Of a DNA stretch of 64,000 nucleotides, positions 26,825 through 36,588 are shown piece after piece (the stretch's first letter is position 1; each line of letters opens with the position of its first letter). The position numbers and the translations under genes are program-made. Source of the stretch: Alphaproteobacteria bacterium (GTDB lineage: Bacteria > Pseudomonadota > Alphaproteobacteria > Thalassobaculales > Thalassobaculaceae); contig JAJEAR010000058.1 of assembly GCA_022822665.1 (NCBI GenBank), forward strand, positions 29,860 to 93,859, written 5' to 3'. The notes beneath the pieces were generated by a model. The model saw only the letters and a list, made by a program, of their open reading frames with translations. It searched no databases and was not told the DNA's origin.

Positions 26825-27604
26825 TCACTGGGCCGCCCGCAGCGCGGCGACCCGTTCACGCCCGGCCGCCATCAGCAGCGAGAGGTCGTTGCCTCCCAGG
26901 ACCAGCCGGACGCCCATCCCGATGTAGGTCCGCATCAGCGGCGGGTCGTACACGCCCCCCATGCCGGCGTGCTTGCCGTGCGCCTTACACGCCGCCACCA
27001 CCGTGCGGTACGCCTCGACCACGTCGGGGTGGCCGATCTCGCCGGGGATTCCCATTTCCATGCACAGGTCATTGGTCCCGATCAGCAGGGCGTCAATCCC
27101 CTGCACCGCGGCAATCGCGTCGGCATTGGCGATCGCCTGCGGGGTCTCGAGCATCACCACCAGGGCAGTGGCCGCGTTGACCTCGGCCGTGGCCTCTGCC
27201 ACGGACCGGGTCTCGAATCCGAGCACGGGCTGGGCTCCCGCCACCGACCGGTGTCCGAGCGGAGGATACTTGCAGTTCGCCACCATCTCGCGCGCGGTTT
27301 CGACGGTATCGACATGCGGAACCACGATGCCCTGGGCGCCACCGTCGAGCACGCGGGAGGCATGGAAGTGCTGGAACCCGGGAACGCGCACGATCGGCGC
27401 AATGCCGGCGGACTGCGCTGCAACGCTGATCTGCACCGCGGTATCGAGATCCATGGTGCTGTGTTCCATGTCGATGAACAGCCAGTCGAACCCGGCGGTC
27501 TTCATCGCCTTGCCGATGTCGACCGTCCTGGCCTGGCGCAATCCGACCCCGATGGCGAGTTCACCCGCCTTGAGCCGGTCCATCATCACGTTCGTCACTG
27601 TCAT
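26825..27604 (-). CDS. HpcH/HpaI family aldolase
   Basis: This is a class II metal-dependent pyruvate aldolase of 259 residues with FDWLFIDMEHSTMD, VRVPGFQHFHASRVLDGGAQ, GIVVPHVDT, VMLETPQAIANADAIAAV and LLIGTNDLCMEMG. Relatives cleave 4-hydroxy-2-oxo acids (HpcH, GarL, RhmA) to pyruvate or pyruvate analogues plus an aldehyde. The ATG at 27604 starts the minus-strand series aldolase-amidase-FeS-MaoC-lyase. It is divergent from the phosphotransferase gene, with 114 bp between. Confidence 0.88.
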   Translation of the reverse strand: MTVTNVMMDRLKAGELAIGVGLRQARTVDIGKAMKTAGFDWLFIDMEHSTMDLDTAVQISVAAQSAGIAPIVRVPGFQHFHASRVLDGGAQGIVVPHVDTVETAREMVANCKYPPLGHRSVAGAQPVLGFETRSVAEATAEVNAATALVVMLETPQAIANADAIAAVQGIDALLIGTNDLCMEMGIPGEIGHPDVVEAYRTVVAACKAHGKHAGMGGVYDPPLMRTYIGMGVRLVLGGNDLSLLMAAGRERVAALRAAQ

Positions 27605-27718
27605 GCCGGTTCCCGTCCATTCGTCTCGCCCGCGGCACCCAGCCGCCGGCCGGTCGGGGACGCTACCACGCCCGGGGGCGGATTTCGACAGGCACACGCC
27701 GCCGTGCTACCCAGACGG

Positions 27719-28789
27719 ATGGACCCGTATGACCTGACCCCCACCGTTCCCGAGGACAGGCGGATCGCGCAGGACTGGCCCCGGCTGGCGCGGTACCTCG
27801 CTGGCCACGGGATGACCTTCGACGACCGGATCGCGCCGGTGCAGTTCGCCGGCGGCTTCGGCAATCTGAACTACCGCCTGGTCATCGATGGCCACCCGGC
27901 GGTCCTGCGCCGGCCACCGCCGGGACCGGCACCGGCGGGCGCACACGACATGGTCCGCGAGGGCCGGATCCTCACCGGCCTCGCACCGCTGTTCGATCTG
28001 GCGCCACGATGCCTTCACGTCTGCGGGGACACCGGGGTGCTGGGCGCGCCGTTCCTCGTCATGGAGTACCGTCCGGGGATCGTGATCCGCGACAGGCTGC
28101 CGCAGCACCACGCCGCGGTCGCCGGGACGGGAGAGCGGTTGGCCGACACGCTGGTCGAGGTGCTTGCCCGGCTGCACCGGGTCGATCCCGACCGGGCCGG
28201 GCTCGGAACGCTCGGGCGTCCGGACGGGTTCCTGGCCCGGACAGCGCAGGGTTGGGCCAGGCGCGCGGAACAGGCATGGGACGGAACCGCACCGGAGCAG
28301 GCGCGCGAGTTGCTCGATCGACTCGCCCGCCACGACCAGGCTCCTGACCAGGCGGTGCTGCTGCACAACGACTACAAGCTCGACAACCTGATCCTCGATC
28401 CCGACAGCCTCGAGCCCAGCGCGCTCATCGACTGGGATCTCGGCACCCGCGGCAGCGCGCTGTGGGACCTGGCAGTGCTGCTCAGCTACTGGAGCGAACC
28501 GCGGGATCCCGAGGCGCTGCGCACTCTCGGCCAGATGCCCACCGCTGCCCCGGGGTTTCCGTCACGGCGCGAGGTCGCAGCGCGGTATGCCGCCGCGACC
28601 GGCCGCGACCTGTCCGGCCTCGCGCCCTGGCGCGCCGTCGCGCAGTTCAGGCTGGCCGTGGTGTTCCGGCAGATCTACCGCCGCCACCGGGCCGGCGACG
28701 GCGGGATCACCGGCGCGGACCGGTTCGGAACCCTGGCGGACGGTCTGCTCGAGGTGGCCGGCATGGTCATGGCGGGGGAACTCGACTGA
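27719..28789 (+). CDS. aminoglycoside-phosphotransferase-fold kinase (ACAD10/11 N-domain-like)
   Basis: A 356-residue protein kinase-like fold with FAGGFGNLNYRLV (nucleotide loop), VLRRPPPGP, the catalytic loop LLHNDYKLDNLIL and the metal-binding LIDWDLGTRG. The sequence most resembles the phosphotransferase group related to the N-terminal domain of human ACAD10/11, which phosphorylates 4-hydroxy acyl-CoAs during hydroxy-acid catabolism, rather than antibiotic kinases. That would fit the neighbouring acyl-CoA and aldolase genes, but it is inference. Confidence 0.82.
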   Translation: MDPYDLTPTVPEDRRIAQDWPRLARYLAGHGMTFDDRIAPVQFAGGFGNLNYRLVIDGHPAVLRRPPPGPAPAGAHDMVREGRILTGLAPLFDLAPRCLHVCGDTGVLGAPFLVMEYRPGIVIRDRLPQHHAAVAGTGERLADTLVEVLARLHRVDPDRAGLGTLGRPDGFLARTAQGWARRAEQAWDGTAPEQARELLDRLARHDQAPDQAVLLHNDYKLDNLILDPDSLEPSALIDWDLGTRGSALWDLAVLLSYWSEPRDPEALRTLGQMPTAAPGFPSRREVAARYAAATGRDLSGLAPWRAVAQFRLAVVFRQIYRRHRAGDGGITGADRFGTLADGLLEVAGMVMAGELD

Positions 28790-28811
28790 GTGCGCGGCAG
28801 CAGCGGTGCTC

Positions 28812-29615
28812 TCAGAACTCCTGGTTCATCGACAGGGCCGGCCAGTCCTCTCCACCGATGGTGCCGACCTCGCGCGCCGGGACACCGGCATAGGTCGTGT
28901 TGTCGGGCACGTCGGTCAGGACCACGCTGCCCGCCCCGATCTTGCAGCAGCATCCGATCGAGATGTTGCCGAGGATCGATGCGTTGGCGCCGATCATGGT
29001 TCCGGCACCGATCTTCGGGTGACGGTCACCGCGTTCCTTGCCGGTTCCGCCCAGGGTCACGCCGTGCAGCAGCGAGACCCCTTCCCCGATCACCGCGGTC
29101 TCTCCGATCACCACGCCCGTCGCATGGTCGATCATGAGGCCCTTGCCGATCCTGGCCGCCGGATGGATGTCGACTCCGAACACCGCCGAGGCGCGGCTCT
29201 GCAGGTAGCAGGCCATGATGCGCCTCCCGCCATGCCACAGCGAGTGTGCGATGCGGTGCGCCTGCAGCGCCTGGTAGCCCTTGAACAGGATGAAGGGTTC
29301 GAGATAACTGGTGCAGGCTGGGTCACGCTCGTGGGTGGCCGAAATGTCGGCCCGGGACGCCTCGACGATCCACGCATCGCCCCGGACTGCCTCGTCGAAC
29401 ATGCGGCTGAGCAACAGGCGATCCACCCCGGGACCCTCCAGCCTGATCGCCAGCAGGCACCCGAGAGCCTCCTCGAAGTCGACCCGGTCCAGCACCGCGC
29501 CGTGCAGCAGGCCGGCCAGGGCCGGTTCCCGGTCGAGCCACTCCCGCGCATCGCGACGCATGGATACCCAGATCGGATCCAGGACGGGTTCCGGTCTCGG
29601 TCCAGGTCCAGCCAT
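28812..29615 (-). CDS. cysE: serine O-acetyltransferase
   Basis: CysE acetylates L-serine with acetyl-CoA, the first committed step of cysteine synthesis. An N-terminal helical domain (DPIWVSMRRDAREWLDREP, FKGYQALQAHRIAHSLW) precedes the left-handed beta-helix with DIHPAARIGKGLMIDHATGV, LLHGVTLGGTGK, DRHPKIGAGTMIGA and GAGSVVL. It has 267 residues, normal for CysE. It converges on the phosphotransferase gene and lies 22 bp after the permease gene on the same strand. Confidence 0.95.
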   Translation of the reverse strand: MAGPGPRPEPVLDPIWVSMRRDAREWLDREPALAGLLHGAVLDRVDFEEALGCLLAIRLEGPGVDRLLLSRMFDEAVRGDAWIVEASRADISATHERDPACTSYLEPFILFKGYQALQAHRIAHSLWHGGRRIMACYLQSRASAVFGVDIHPAARIGKGLMIDHATGVVIGETAVIGEGVSLLHGVTLGGTGKERGDRHPKIGAGTMIGANASILGNISIGCCCKIGAGSVVLTDVPDNTTYAGVPAREVGTIGGEDWPALSMNQEF

Positions 29616-29637
29616 GCCGCCTCCTCCGCCGCTGCCT

Positions 29638-30687
29638 TTACCCGGCCAGGACGAGCATCACGACGTGGAAACTGTACGCCGTAACGAGTGCACCGGCAAA
29701 GGCCCAGGCAACGTAGAGCATGAACACCGGCATGCGGACCAGGGCAAACACGGCCATGGCGGCCGGGATGCTTGTCGCTCCGCCCGCGATCATGAAGCCG
29801 AGACCTGCCGCCGGTCCCATTCCCATCTCGATCAGGGCATGGACCGTGGGTATCGCCGCGTAGCCGTTGAGATAGGCCGGCACGCCGAAGATCACCGACG
29901 CCGGGATCGACCACCAGTTCTCGCCACTGAGCGCCGACCCGATCAGGTCGGCGGGAATGTAGGCGATCATCAGGCTCTCGAGCAGGAAGGCAAGCGCCAG
30001 CCACTTGCCGAGGAACCACGCATTGCTGCGTCCTTCGCGCACGAACACGGAGCGCCGTGCGGAATCACGCCAGAACCTTGCGACCACGGGAGCGGAGTCA
30101 AGCGTCGTGCCTGCCCCGCAGCCGCCGCACCCGCCGATACCGGAGCGCAGCGGATCGGCGAGCATTGCCGTTCCGCTCAGCAGGTGGGTCGCCCCGCCGG
30201 CCACCACGCCGATGGCGAAGGCCGCGATCAGCTTGGCAACGGTAAACCCGGTCCCGAAGATCGGCAGCATCAGGATGAACATCTCCGGGTCCATCAGCGG
30301 CGAGGCGAGCCAGAACGCCATCACCGGCGCCAGCGGCACGCCGGCGGCGAGCAGGCCCGCAATCAGCGGGATCACGCCGCAGGAGCAGAACGGCGACAGT
30401 GCCCCGAAGGCGGCGGCCAGGAACACCGCGCGCCACGGTCCGCCGGCAAAGGCGCGCGCGATCTGGCGATCGAAGCCGCTGGCCTTGGCACTGGCGGCCA
30501 CCAGCACCGAAACCGCGATGAACGGGGCGATGAACAGCAGGGCGTCGCCGGTGAATTCGAGGCTGCGCACCGCCTGGTCCGGAACCGTCAGCGCCAGCAC
30601 CGCGAAAAGGCCGATAAACACCAGCAGCACCCTGTCGACGCTGCCGAGTCTCCGCCCGAGTGTCAGGCTATCGGTCAGAAAGGCCAT
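29638..30687 (-). CDS. permease of the ArsP / SO_0444-type family
   Basis: An integral membrane protein with eight or more predicted helices. It carries the family motif GALSPFCSCGVIPLIAGLLA and a second conserved helix pair (FGVPAYLNGYAAIPTVHALIEMG). Family members export organoarsenicals or copper/zinc. The cytoplasmic-type loop GIGGCGGCGAG holds two Cys, a possible metal or metalloid site. It has 349 residues. No arsenic or metal regulator lies beside it. Confidence 0.82.
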   Translation of the reverse strand: MAFLTDSLTLGRRLGSVDRVLLVFIGLFAVLALTVPDQAVRSLEFTGDALLFIAPFIAVSVLVAASAKASGFDRQIARAFAGGPWRAVFLAAAFGALSPFCSCGVIPLIAGLLAAGVPLAPVMAFWLASPLMDPEMFILMLPIFGTGFTVAKLIAAFAIGVVAGGATHLLSGTAMLADPLRSGIGGCGGCGAGTTLDSAPVVARFWRDSARRSVFVREGRSNAWFLGKWLALAFLLESLMIAYIPADLIGSALSGENWWSIPASVIFGVPAYLNGYAAIPTVHALIEMGMGPAAGLGFMIAGGATSIPAAMAVFALVRMPVFMLYVAWAFAGALVTAYSFHVVMLVLAG

Positions 30688-30717
30688 ATCCGTCTCCGCG
30701 AACCGTGCGGGCAGGTG

Positions 30718-31659
30718 TCATGGTGCCGTGATGGCATCGATGTCCGCAACCTCCCCGGCCTCCATGACCCACCCGGCGGCCGCGACATTGGCGTCGATCT
30801 GTTCGGGCCGCGTCGCACCGGCAATGATACTCGCGGTCACCGGACGGCTCGCCAGCCAGCCGAAGGCAAGCTCGAGCAGGGTGCGGCCGCGCGCCGTCGC
30901 ATAGCTCTCGAGTTCGGCGACGAGGGCGAAGTTGCGGTCGGTCACGTACTGCCGGCTGGCAAAGGACGGGTTTTCGGTGAGCCGGGCTCCGGCCGGCATG
31001 TCACCGGGCCGGTACTTGCCGGTCAGCATGCCGCTCGCCAGCGGGAAGTACGGCAGCAGTCCGCAGCCGTAGACCGCCATCGCCTCCACGAGATCGGTCT
31101 CGATCGCACGGTTCAGCAGGTTGTACTCGTCCTGGCAAGAAACATAGCGCACGCCACCGGCATCGCGCGCCATCCACTGCGACTCAACCATCCGCCAGGC
31201 CGAGAGGTTCGAGCACCCGACGTACCGCACCTTGCCCTGTGCCACCAGGTCCTCGAGCGCCCTCAGGGTCTCGTCCATCGGGGTGAGCGGGTCAGGCTGG
31301 TGCTGCTGGTACAGGTCGATCCAGTCGGTTCGCAGCCGGCGCAGCGACGCCTCGACCGCCGACATGATGTAGTGTCGCGACGCGCCGCGCTTGCGGCCGT
31401 CATCGCTCATGTCCATGCCGAACTTCGTAGCCAGAACGATGTCCTTGCGACGCGAGCCGAGGATCTGGCCGAGTTGTTCCTCCGACCCGCCGCGCCCGCC
31501 GTACATGTCGGCGGTATCGAAAAGGGTAATCCCGCAATCGATCGCCCGGTCAACCACGGCGCGGGTCTGTTCCGTGTCGAGCCTCATGCCGAAGTTGTTG
31601 CAGCCCAGTCCGACCAGCGACACCCGCAGGCCCGACGTTCCCAGGTTTCGGTATTCCAT
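30718..31659 (-). CDS. aldo/keto reductase
   Basis: An NADPH-dependent reductase of the AKR superfamily, 313 residues. The catalytic tetrad can be read in LFDTADMYGG (Asp, Tyr), LATKFGM (Lys) and LYQQHQPDP (His). The C-terminal SIIAGATRPEQI binds the cofactor phosphate. It is similar to the YghZ/YajO-type general reductases. It is divergent from marR, with an intervening AT-rich promoter region, and might be a target of that regulator. Confidence 0.88.
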   Translation of the reverse strand: MEYRNLGTSGLRVSLVGLGCNNFGMRLDTEQTRAVVDRAIDCGITLFDTADMYGGRGGSEEQLGQILGSRRKDIVLATKFGMDMSDDGRKRGASRHYIMSAVEASLRRLRTDWIDLYQQHQPDPLTPMDETLRALEDLVAQGKVRYVGCSNLSAWRMVESQWMARDAGGVRYVSCQDEYNLLNRAIETDLVEAMAVYGCGLLPYFPLASGMLTGKYRPGDMPAGARLTENPSFASRQYVTDRNFALVAELESYATARGRTLLELAFGWLASRPVTASIIAGATRPEQIDANVAAAGWVMEAGEVADIDAITAP

Positions 31660-31833
31660 GCGATGTCCTCGTTCTGCCGCCACCCCCCCGGGGGTCCGTC
31701 CGGTGCCGGGAACCTAGAACACGAGCCCCTGCCTTGTCACCCGCTACCGGAGGTCCGGATCGCTGCGGGCCGGCTGCCTCCTGTTCCCGATCCGTCACGA
31801 CGTCGGAAATAGAATGCACCGGCAATAATAATC

Positions 31834-31862
31834 TTGCTAACAATTGCCAGCGCAATCATATT
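31834..31862 (+). promoter_or_regulatory. marR promoter with operator palindrome in its spacer
   Basis: -35 TTGCTA (31834-31839) and -10 CATATT (31857-31862) are 17 bp apart. Exactly between them lies the perfect palindrome ATTGC-cagc-GCAAT (31843-31856), a TTGCn4GCAA site of the type bound by MarR proteins. The predicted start point (about 31869) coincides with the ATG at 31870, so the mRNA would be leaderless; no ribosome-binding site is seen. The arrangement implies autorepression. Confidence 0.5.
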
Positions 31863-31869
31863 GGCCGCC

Positions 31870-32358
31870 ATGGAACGCGAGGATCTCGAGCGGAACTTCG
31901 GCTTTCTGCTGCATGACGTGGCACGGCTCATGCGCACCGTGTTCGACCGTCGTGGCCGTGAACTCGGCCTGACGCGGTCGCAGTGGTGGGTGTTGACCAT
32001 GCTGTACGCGCGCGAGGGTGTCACCCAGTCGGAACTCGCCGACTACCTCGAGTGGGAAAAGCCATCGCTGGGTCGCCTGCTCGACCGGCTCCAGGAGAAG
32101 GGGTGGGTGGAACGCCGGCAGGATCCGGTTGATCGACGCGTCAATCGACTGTACCTCACCGAGACCGTCCAGAGCCTGATGCGGGCGCTGCGCAGCACCG
32201 CCGCCGGAGTCCGGCGCGACGCGCTGGGCGATCTGGACGAGGCAGAACGCGAGCGGTTCGTCAACACGCTGATCCGGATCAGGACCAACCTGCTTGGTCT
32301 CGACGACATCGGTCCGGATACCCAGGAACGCAGAATCGCACTCGGCACGGACGACTGA
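31870..32358 (+). CDS. MarR family transcriptional regulator
   Basis: A winged-helix dimeric repressor of 162 residues: DVARLMRTVFDRRGRELGLT, SQWWVLTMLYAREGVTQSEL (recognition region), EWEKPSLGRLLDRLQEKGWV and the wing DPVDRRVNRLYLT. The EKPSLGR recognition helix places it with the SlyA/EmrR-like group. The ATG at 31870 is preferred because the palindromic operator lies directly upstream. It is followed after 8 bp by an EmrA-like gene, so it probably controls that adaptor in response to a lipophilic ligand. Confidence 0.93.
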   Translation: MEREDLERNFGFLLHDVARLMRTVFDRRGRELGLTRSQWWVLTMLYAREGVTQSELADYLEWEKPSLGRLLDRLQEKGWVERRQDPVDRRVNRLYLTETVQSLMRALRSTAAGVRRDALGDLDEAERERFVNTLIRIRTNLLGLDDIGPDTQERRIALGTDD

Positions 32359-32366
32359 GGCTCGAC

Positions 32367-33467
32367 ATGAGTGAAGACGACACCAGATCCGTTGGCCAGC
32401 CGCCGGTGCGGACACGCCGCAGGTGGGGCCGGACGGTGCTGCGCCTGTTCCTGCTCGTTGCCATTCCGGCAGTCGCGGTGGTCGGCGGCGGTGCCTGGTA
32501 CGCCTCGACCGGGCGGTACGTCACCACGGAAAACGCGTATGTGAAGGCGCACGTGATCGCGGTCAGTCCCGACGTGGACGGGCGGGTCACCAGCGTTCTG
32601 GTCGAGGAGAACCAGCGGGTGAACGCCGGCGACCTGCTGTTCACGCTCGACCAGACGCCGCACCTTATGCTCGTGCGCCGTGCCGAGGCCCGGCGCGAGA
32701 ACGCCCGCCACAGCATCGAGGCCATGCGCGCCGAGTTCCACCAGATCAGGGCGGAGACCCTGGAGGCCGAATCGGCGGTGGACTTCTACCGCAAGGAGGC
32801 ACAGCGCCAGCGCGAGCTTGCGCGCAAGGCGGTCACTACCCGCTCGCGGCTGGAGGAGGCGGAACACAACCTGCGGGCCGCCAACCGGCGCGTCGCCACG
32901 CTGAACCAGAAGATCCAGACCGTGCTCGCCCGCCTCGGCGGCAACCCGTCGCTGGCAGCCGAGCTTCACCCCGACTTTCTCGCCGCCGAGACCGAGATCT
33001 CGATGGCGCGCATGAACCTCAGCTACACCGAGGTTCGCGCTCCGATCGACGGCGTGGTCACCCGGCTGCGGCTGGAACCGGGCGAGTGGGTGGAAGAAGG
33101 GCAGCCGGCCTTCGGCCTGATCGCGGTCGACCGGACCTGGATCGAGGCCAACCTGAAGGAAACCCAGCTGACACACGTCAAGGAGGGCCAGACCGTCGAG
33201 GTGGAGGTCGACGCCTACCCCGACGTCGTCTGGCTGGCCAGGGTGGCCAGCATCAGCCCGGCCACCGGCGCCGAGTTCTCGGTCCTGCCGCCGCAGAACG
33301 CGTCGGGCAACTGGGTCAAGGTGGTCCAGCGCCTGCCGGTCAGGATCGAACTCGAGCACCGATCCGACCACCCGCCGCTGCGCGCGGGCATGACCGCCAC
33401 CGTGACCATCGACACCAAGTTCAAGCGCGAGCTCTGGAACTCGGTCAAGCGCGCCGTCGCCGGCTGA
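32367..33467 (+). CDS. HlyD/EmrA family membrane-fusion (periplasmic adaptor) protein
   Basis: One N-terminal helix (about residues 23-46) anchors the protein in the inner membrane. The lipoyl half-motifs ENAYVKAHVIAVSPDVDGRV and SYTEVRAPIDGVVTRL flank a coiled-coil hairpin (residues about 100-200), followed by a beta-barrel domain (VDRTWIEANLKETQL). It has 366 residues, close to EmrA. In MFS-type tripartite efflux, EmrB should follow, but the next gene is an unrelated convergent ABC ATPase, so the partner must be encoded elsewhere. Co-transcription with marR suggests drug-inducible expression. Confidence 0.9.
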   Translation: MSEDDTRSVGQPPVRTRRRWGRTVLRLFLLVAIPAVAVVGGGAWYASTGRYVTTENAYVKAHVIAVSPDVDGRVTSVLVEENQRVNAGDLLFTLDQTPHLMLVRRAEARRENARHSIEAMRAEFHQIRAETLEAESAVDFYRKEAQRQRELARKAVTTRSRLEEAEHNLRAANRRVATLNQKIQTVLARLGGNPSLAAELHPDFLAAETEISMARMNLSYTEVRAPIDGVVTRLRLEPGEWVEEGQPAFGLIAVDRTWIEANLKETQLTHVKEGQTVEVEVDAYPDVVWLARVASISPATGAEFSVLPPQNASGNWVKVVQRLPVRIELEHRSDHPPLRAGMTATVTIDTKFKRELWNSVKRAVAG

Positions 33468-33572
33468 CCACGCCCGCCGGCAGCGTACCGGGCTCAACCG
33501 ACCGGCCCGGAAACCCGGCGACCGAACGAGCCCCGGTCGGCGACCGCGTTCACCGCACCGGGGTTTCGGGCT

Positions 33573-34650
<1,078 letters not shown>

Positions 34651-34664
<14 letters not shown>

Positions 34665-35514
34665 GCCCGTCCTCCCGTGTACGATGCATGCCCGTCCCGA
34701 TCAGCCGGTCCATGCCCACGACCCGGTCGAGCAGAAACAGGAGGCCGACCGTGACCAGCATCAGGACCGTCGCCGCCGCCGCGATCGTCAGGTCGAAATT
34801 GGTCCGCATCATGCTCGTCATGGCCACCGGCAGGGTGTAGGTCTCCGGCGAGGTCAGGAACAGGCTTACCGCCACGTCGTCCATCGAGAAGGCGAACGCG
34901 AAGACCGCGCCGGCGATCATTCCGGTGCGCGCCAGCGGAAAGGTGATGTCCCAGAAGGCGCGGCGCTCGGTGGCCCCCAGGCTCAGTGCGGCTTCCGTCA
35001 GGGTCTTGCGGATACCCACCAGGCCGGCGAGCGTGGTCCGGACCGTGTAGGGAAACGTGATGATGATGTGCCCTCCGAGCAGTCGGGTGAATCCGTCGAA
35101 CACGCCGAGCAGGGCGAAGAACAGCAACAGCGCGAACCCGATGACCACCGCAGGCACCACGAGCGGGGACAGGAACAGCGCTTCCAGCGCCGCCTTGCCG
35201 GGGAACGTGCACCGGTCCAGCACGATGGCCGCGCTCACACCGGCCGTGGTGGACACGACCGTGGCGATCACCGCGATCACCAGGCTGGTCTTGAGGCCGT
35301 GGAGATAATAGGCGTCGGAGAAGAAGCGGGCATACCAGTGCACCGAGTAGGCGGGTGGCGGGAACTTTCCGAGGTATTCCCGGCCATCGAACGACATCAT
35401 GATCGCAACGACGATGGGCAGCACGAGGAAGACCAGGGTGAGCGCGAGGATCACGATGACCAGCAGGAACCCGAGATCGTCGACGTGACGCCGCATGGAA
35501 GTACCGAACCTCAT
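34651..35514 (-). CDS. ABC transporter permease, PotC-like
   Basis: A six-helix inner-membrane protein of 287 residues with the EAA loop (LTEAALSLGATERRAFWDIT) that contacts the ATPase. The ATG at 35514 overlaps the stop of the other permease (ATGA), which fixes the start; longer versions lack homology. It forms the heterodimeric channel with the upstream permease. Confidence 0.92.
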
Positions 35515-36362
35515 ACCTTGCCCCAGCGCGCCGAAACCAGGCGCGTGATCGTGTAGATGATCGCAAGCGACATGATCAGCATCACGATCGAGACGGCTGA
35601 ACCGCTGGGGTAGTTCGCGATCTCGCTGAAGCGGGAATAGATCAGGTTCGAGATGAACAGGACCTTTCCCTTGCCCAGGATCATCGGAACGACGAAGGCG
35701 CTCAGGCAGAGGGTGAAGCAGATCAGGAACGCCGACAGGATCCCGGGCACGCACAGCGGCACGGTGACCGTCAGGTGGGCCTTCCAGCGGGACGCGCCCA
35801 GTGCCTGCGCGGCTTCACCGAGGCGTGGATCGACGTTCTGGATCGTCCCGAGCAACGTGATTGCCGAGATCGGGATCAGGTAGTGCAGGAGGCCGAAGAC
35901 AACCACCATCTCGGTATAGGTGCGGCCATTGGGCGAGATGTCGAGGATGCCGGCCAGGAAACGGGCGAACCCGGTGGGCCCGAAGGTCAGTTGCAGCGCG
36001 TAGACCCGCACCAGCGTGCTCAGGAACATCATTCCGATCAGGAAACCGATGGTGAGGCGGCGCAGCAGCGGCAGGGGCTGGCGCGCCGTCATGTACGCGA
36101 TCGGAAACGCGATCAGGAGCGCCGTGACCGACGAGACCAGGCCGAACCGGACGGTCTCGGCGAAATAGTAGAGATAGGCCGGTTCGGCGAGTTCGACATA
36201 GTTGAACAGCGTGTAGGGCGCATCCTTCGCCGCACCAATGCGCCCGGGCTCGAACAGCCGGAAGCTCTCCTCGACAACGTTTGCAAGCGGAAGGACCAGC
36301 AGGACCAGGAAGAGCCCCAGTCCCGGAACGAGCAGCAGGGCTGTCCCGCGCGTCAGTCTCAC
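35511..36362 (-). CDS. ABC transporter permease, PotB-like
   Basis: A 283-residue membrane protein with an N-terminal helix (LLLVPGLGLFLVLLVLPLA), further helices and the EAA-type loop (LGEAAQALGASRWKAHLTVT). It lies 226 bp downstream of the solute-binding protein gene, with a stable hairpin in the gap, and is translationally coupled to the second permease. Confidence 0.92.
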   Translation of the reverse strand: MRLTRGTALLLVPGLGLFLVLLVLPLANVVEESFRLFEPGRIGAAKDAPYTLFNYVELAEPAYLYYFAETVRFGLVSSVTALLIAFPIAYMTARQPLPLLRRLTIGFLIGMMFLSTLVRVYALQLTFGPTGFARFLAGILDISPNGRTYTEMVVVFGLLHYLIPISAITLLGTIQNVDPRLGEAAQALGASRWKAHLTVTVPLCVPGILSAFLICFTLCLSAFVVPMILGKGKVLFISNLIYSRFSEIANYPSGSAVSIVMLIMSLAIIYTITRLVSARWGKV

Positions 36363-36523
36363 GGTCGGTCACCATCGACCGGCGACGGCAGGCCGGTTCC
36401 CCCGCACGTCAAGCCGGGCCGGGCATGCTCCGCGGACCTGCGCATGTGCCCCGGCCGGGCCACGCGTCCCCGGTGGCTCCCCCCGGAGCGCAGGCGCCCT
36501 TTCCGCGTGTCCATGGCGGGACC

Positions 36524-36548
36524 GGCGTCCCGCCGAAAGCGGGACGCC
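36524..36548 (-). other. intercistronic hairpin downstream of the solute-binding protein gene
   Basis: GGCGTCCCGC and GCGGGACGCC form a perfect 10-bp stem with a 5-nt loop, 40 nt after the stop of the solute-binding protein gene. No U-run follows, so it is not a full terminator. Such hairpins commonly stabilise the upstream binding-protein mRNA and reduce downstream expression. The rest of the 226-bp gap is GC-rich and empty. Confidence 0.55.
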
Positions 36549-36588
36549 CACGCTGCCTGTTCCCGATCCGCCCGGGGGAGAAGCCTCA

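Noticed and set aside
23506..27180. A 1224-codon open frame on the plus strand
   Set aside because: It lies antisense to MaoC, the Fe-S protein and the amidase, has no recognisable domain and consists of His/Arg/Gly-rich sequence. It is a shadow caused by high GC content.
27719..28789. Aminoglycoside resistance kinase
   Set aside because: The fold is shared, but the overall sequence resembles the ACAD10/11-type phosphotransferases and the context is metabolic.
29311..31812. An 833-codon open frame on the plus strand
   Set aside because: It is antisense to cysE, the permease and the aldo/keto reductase, with low-complexity His/Gln/Arg-rich translation and no homology.
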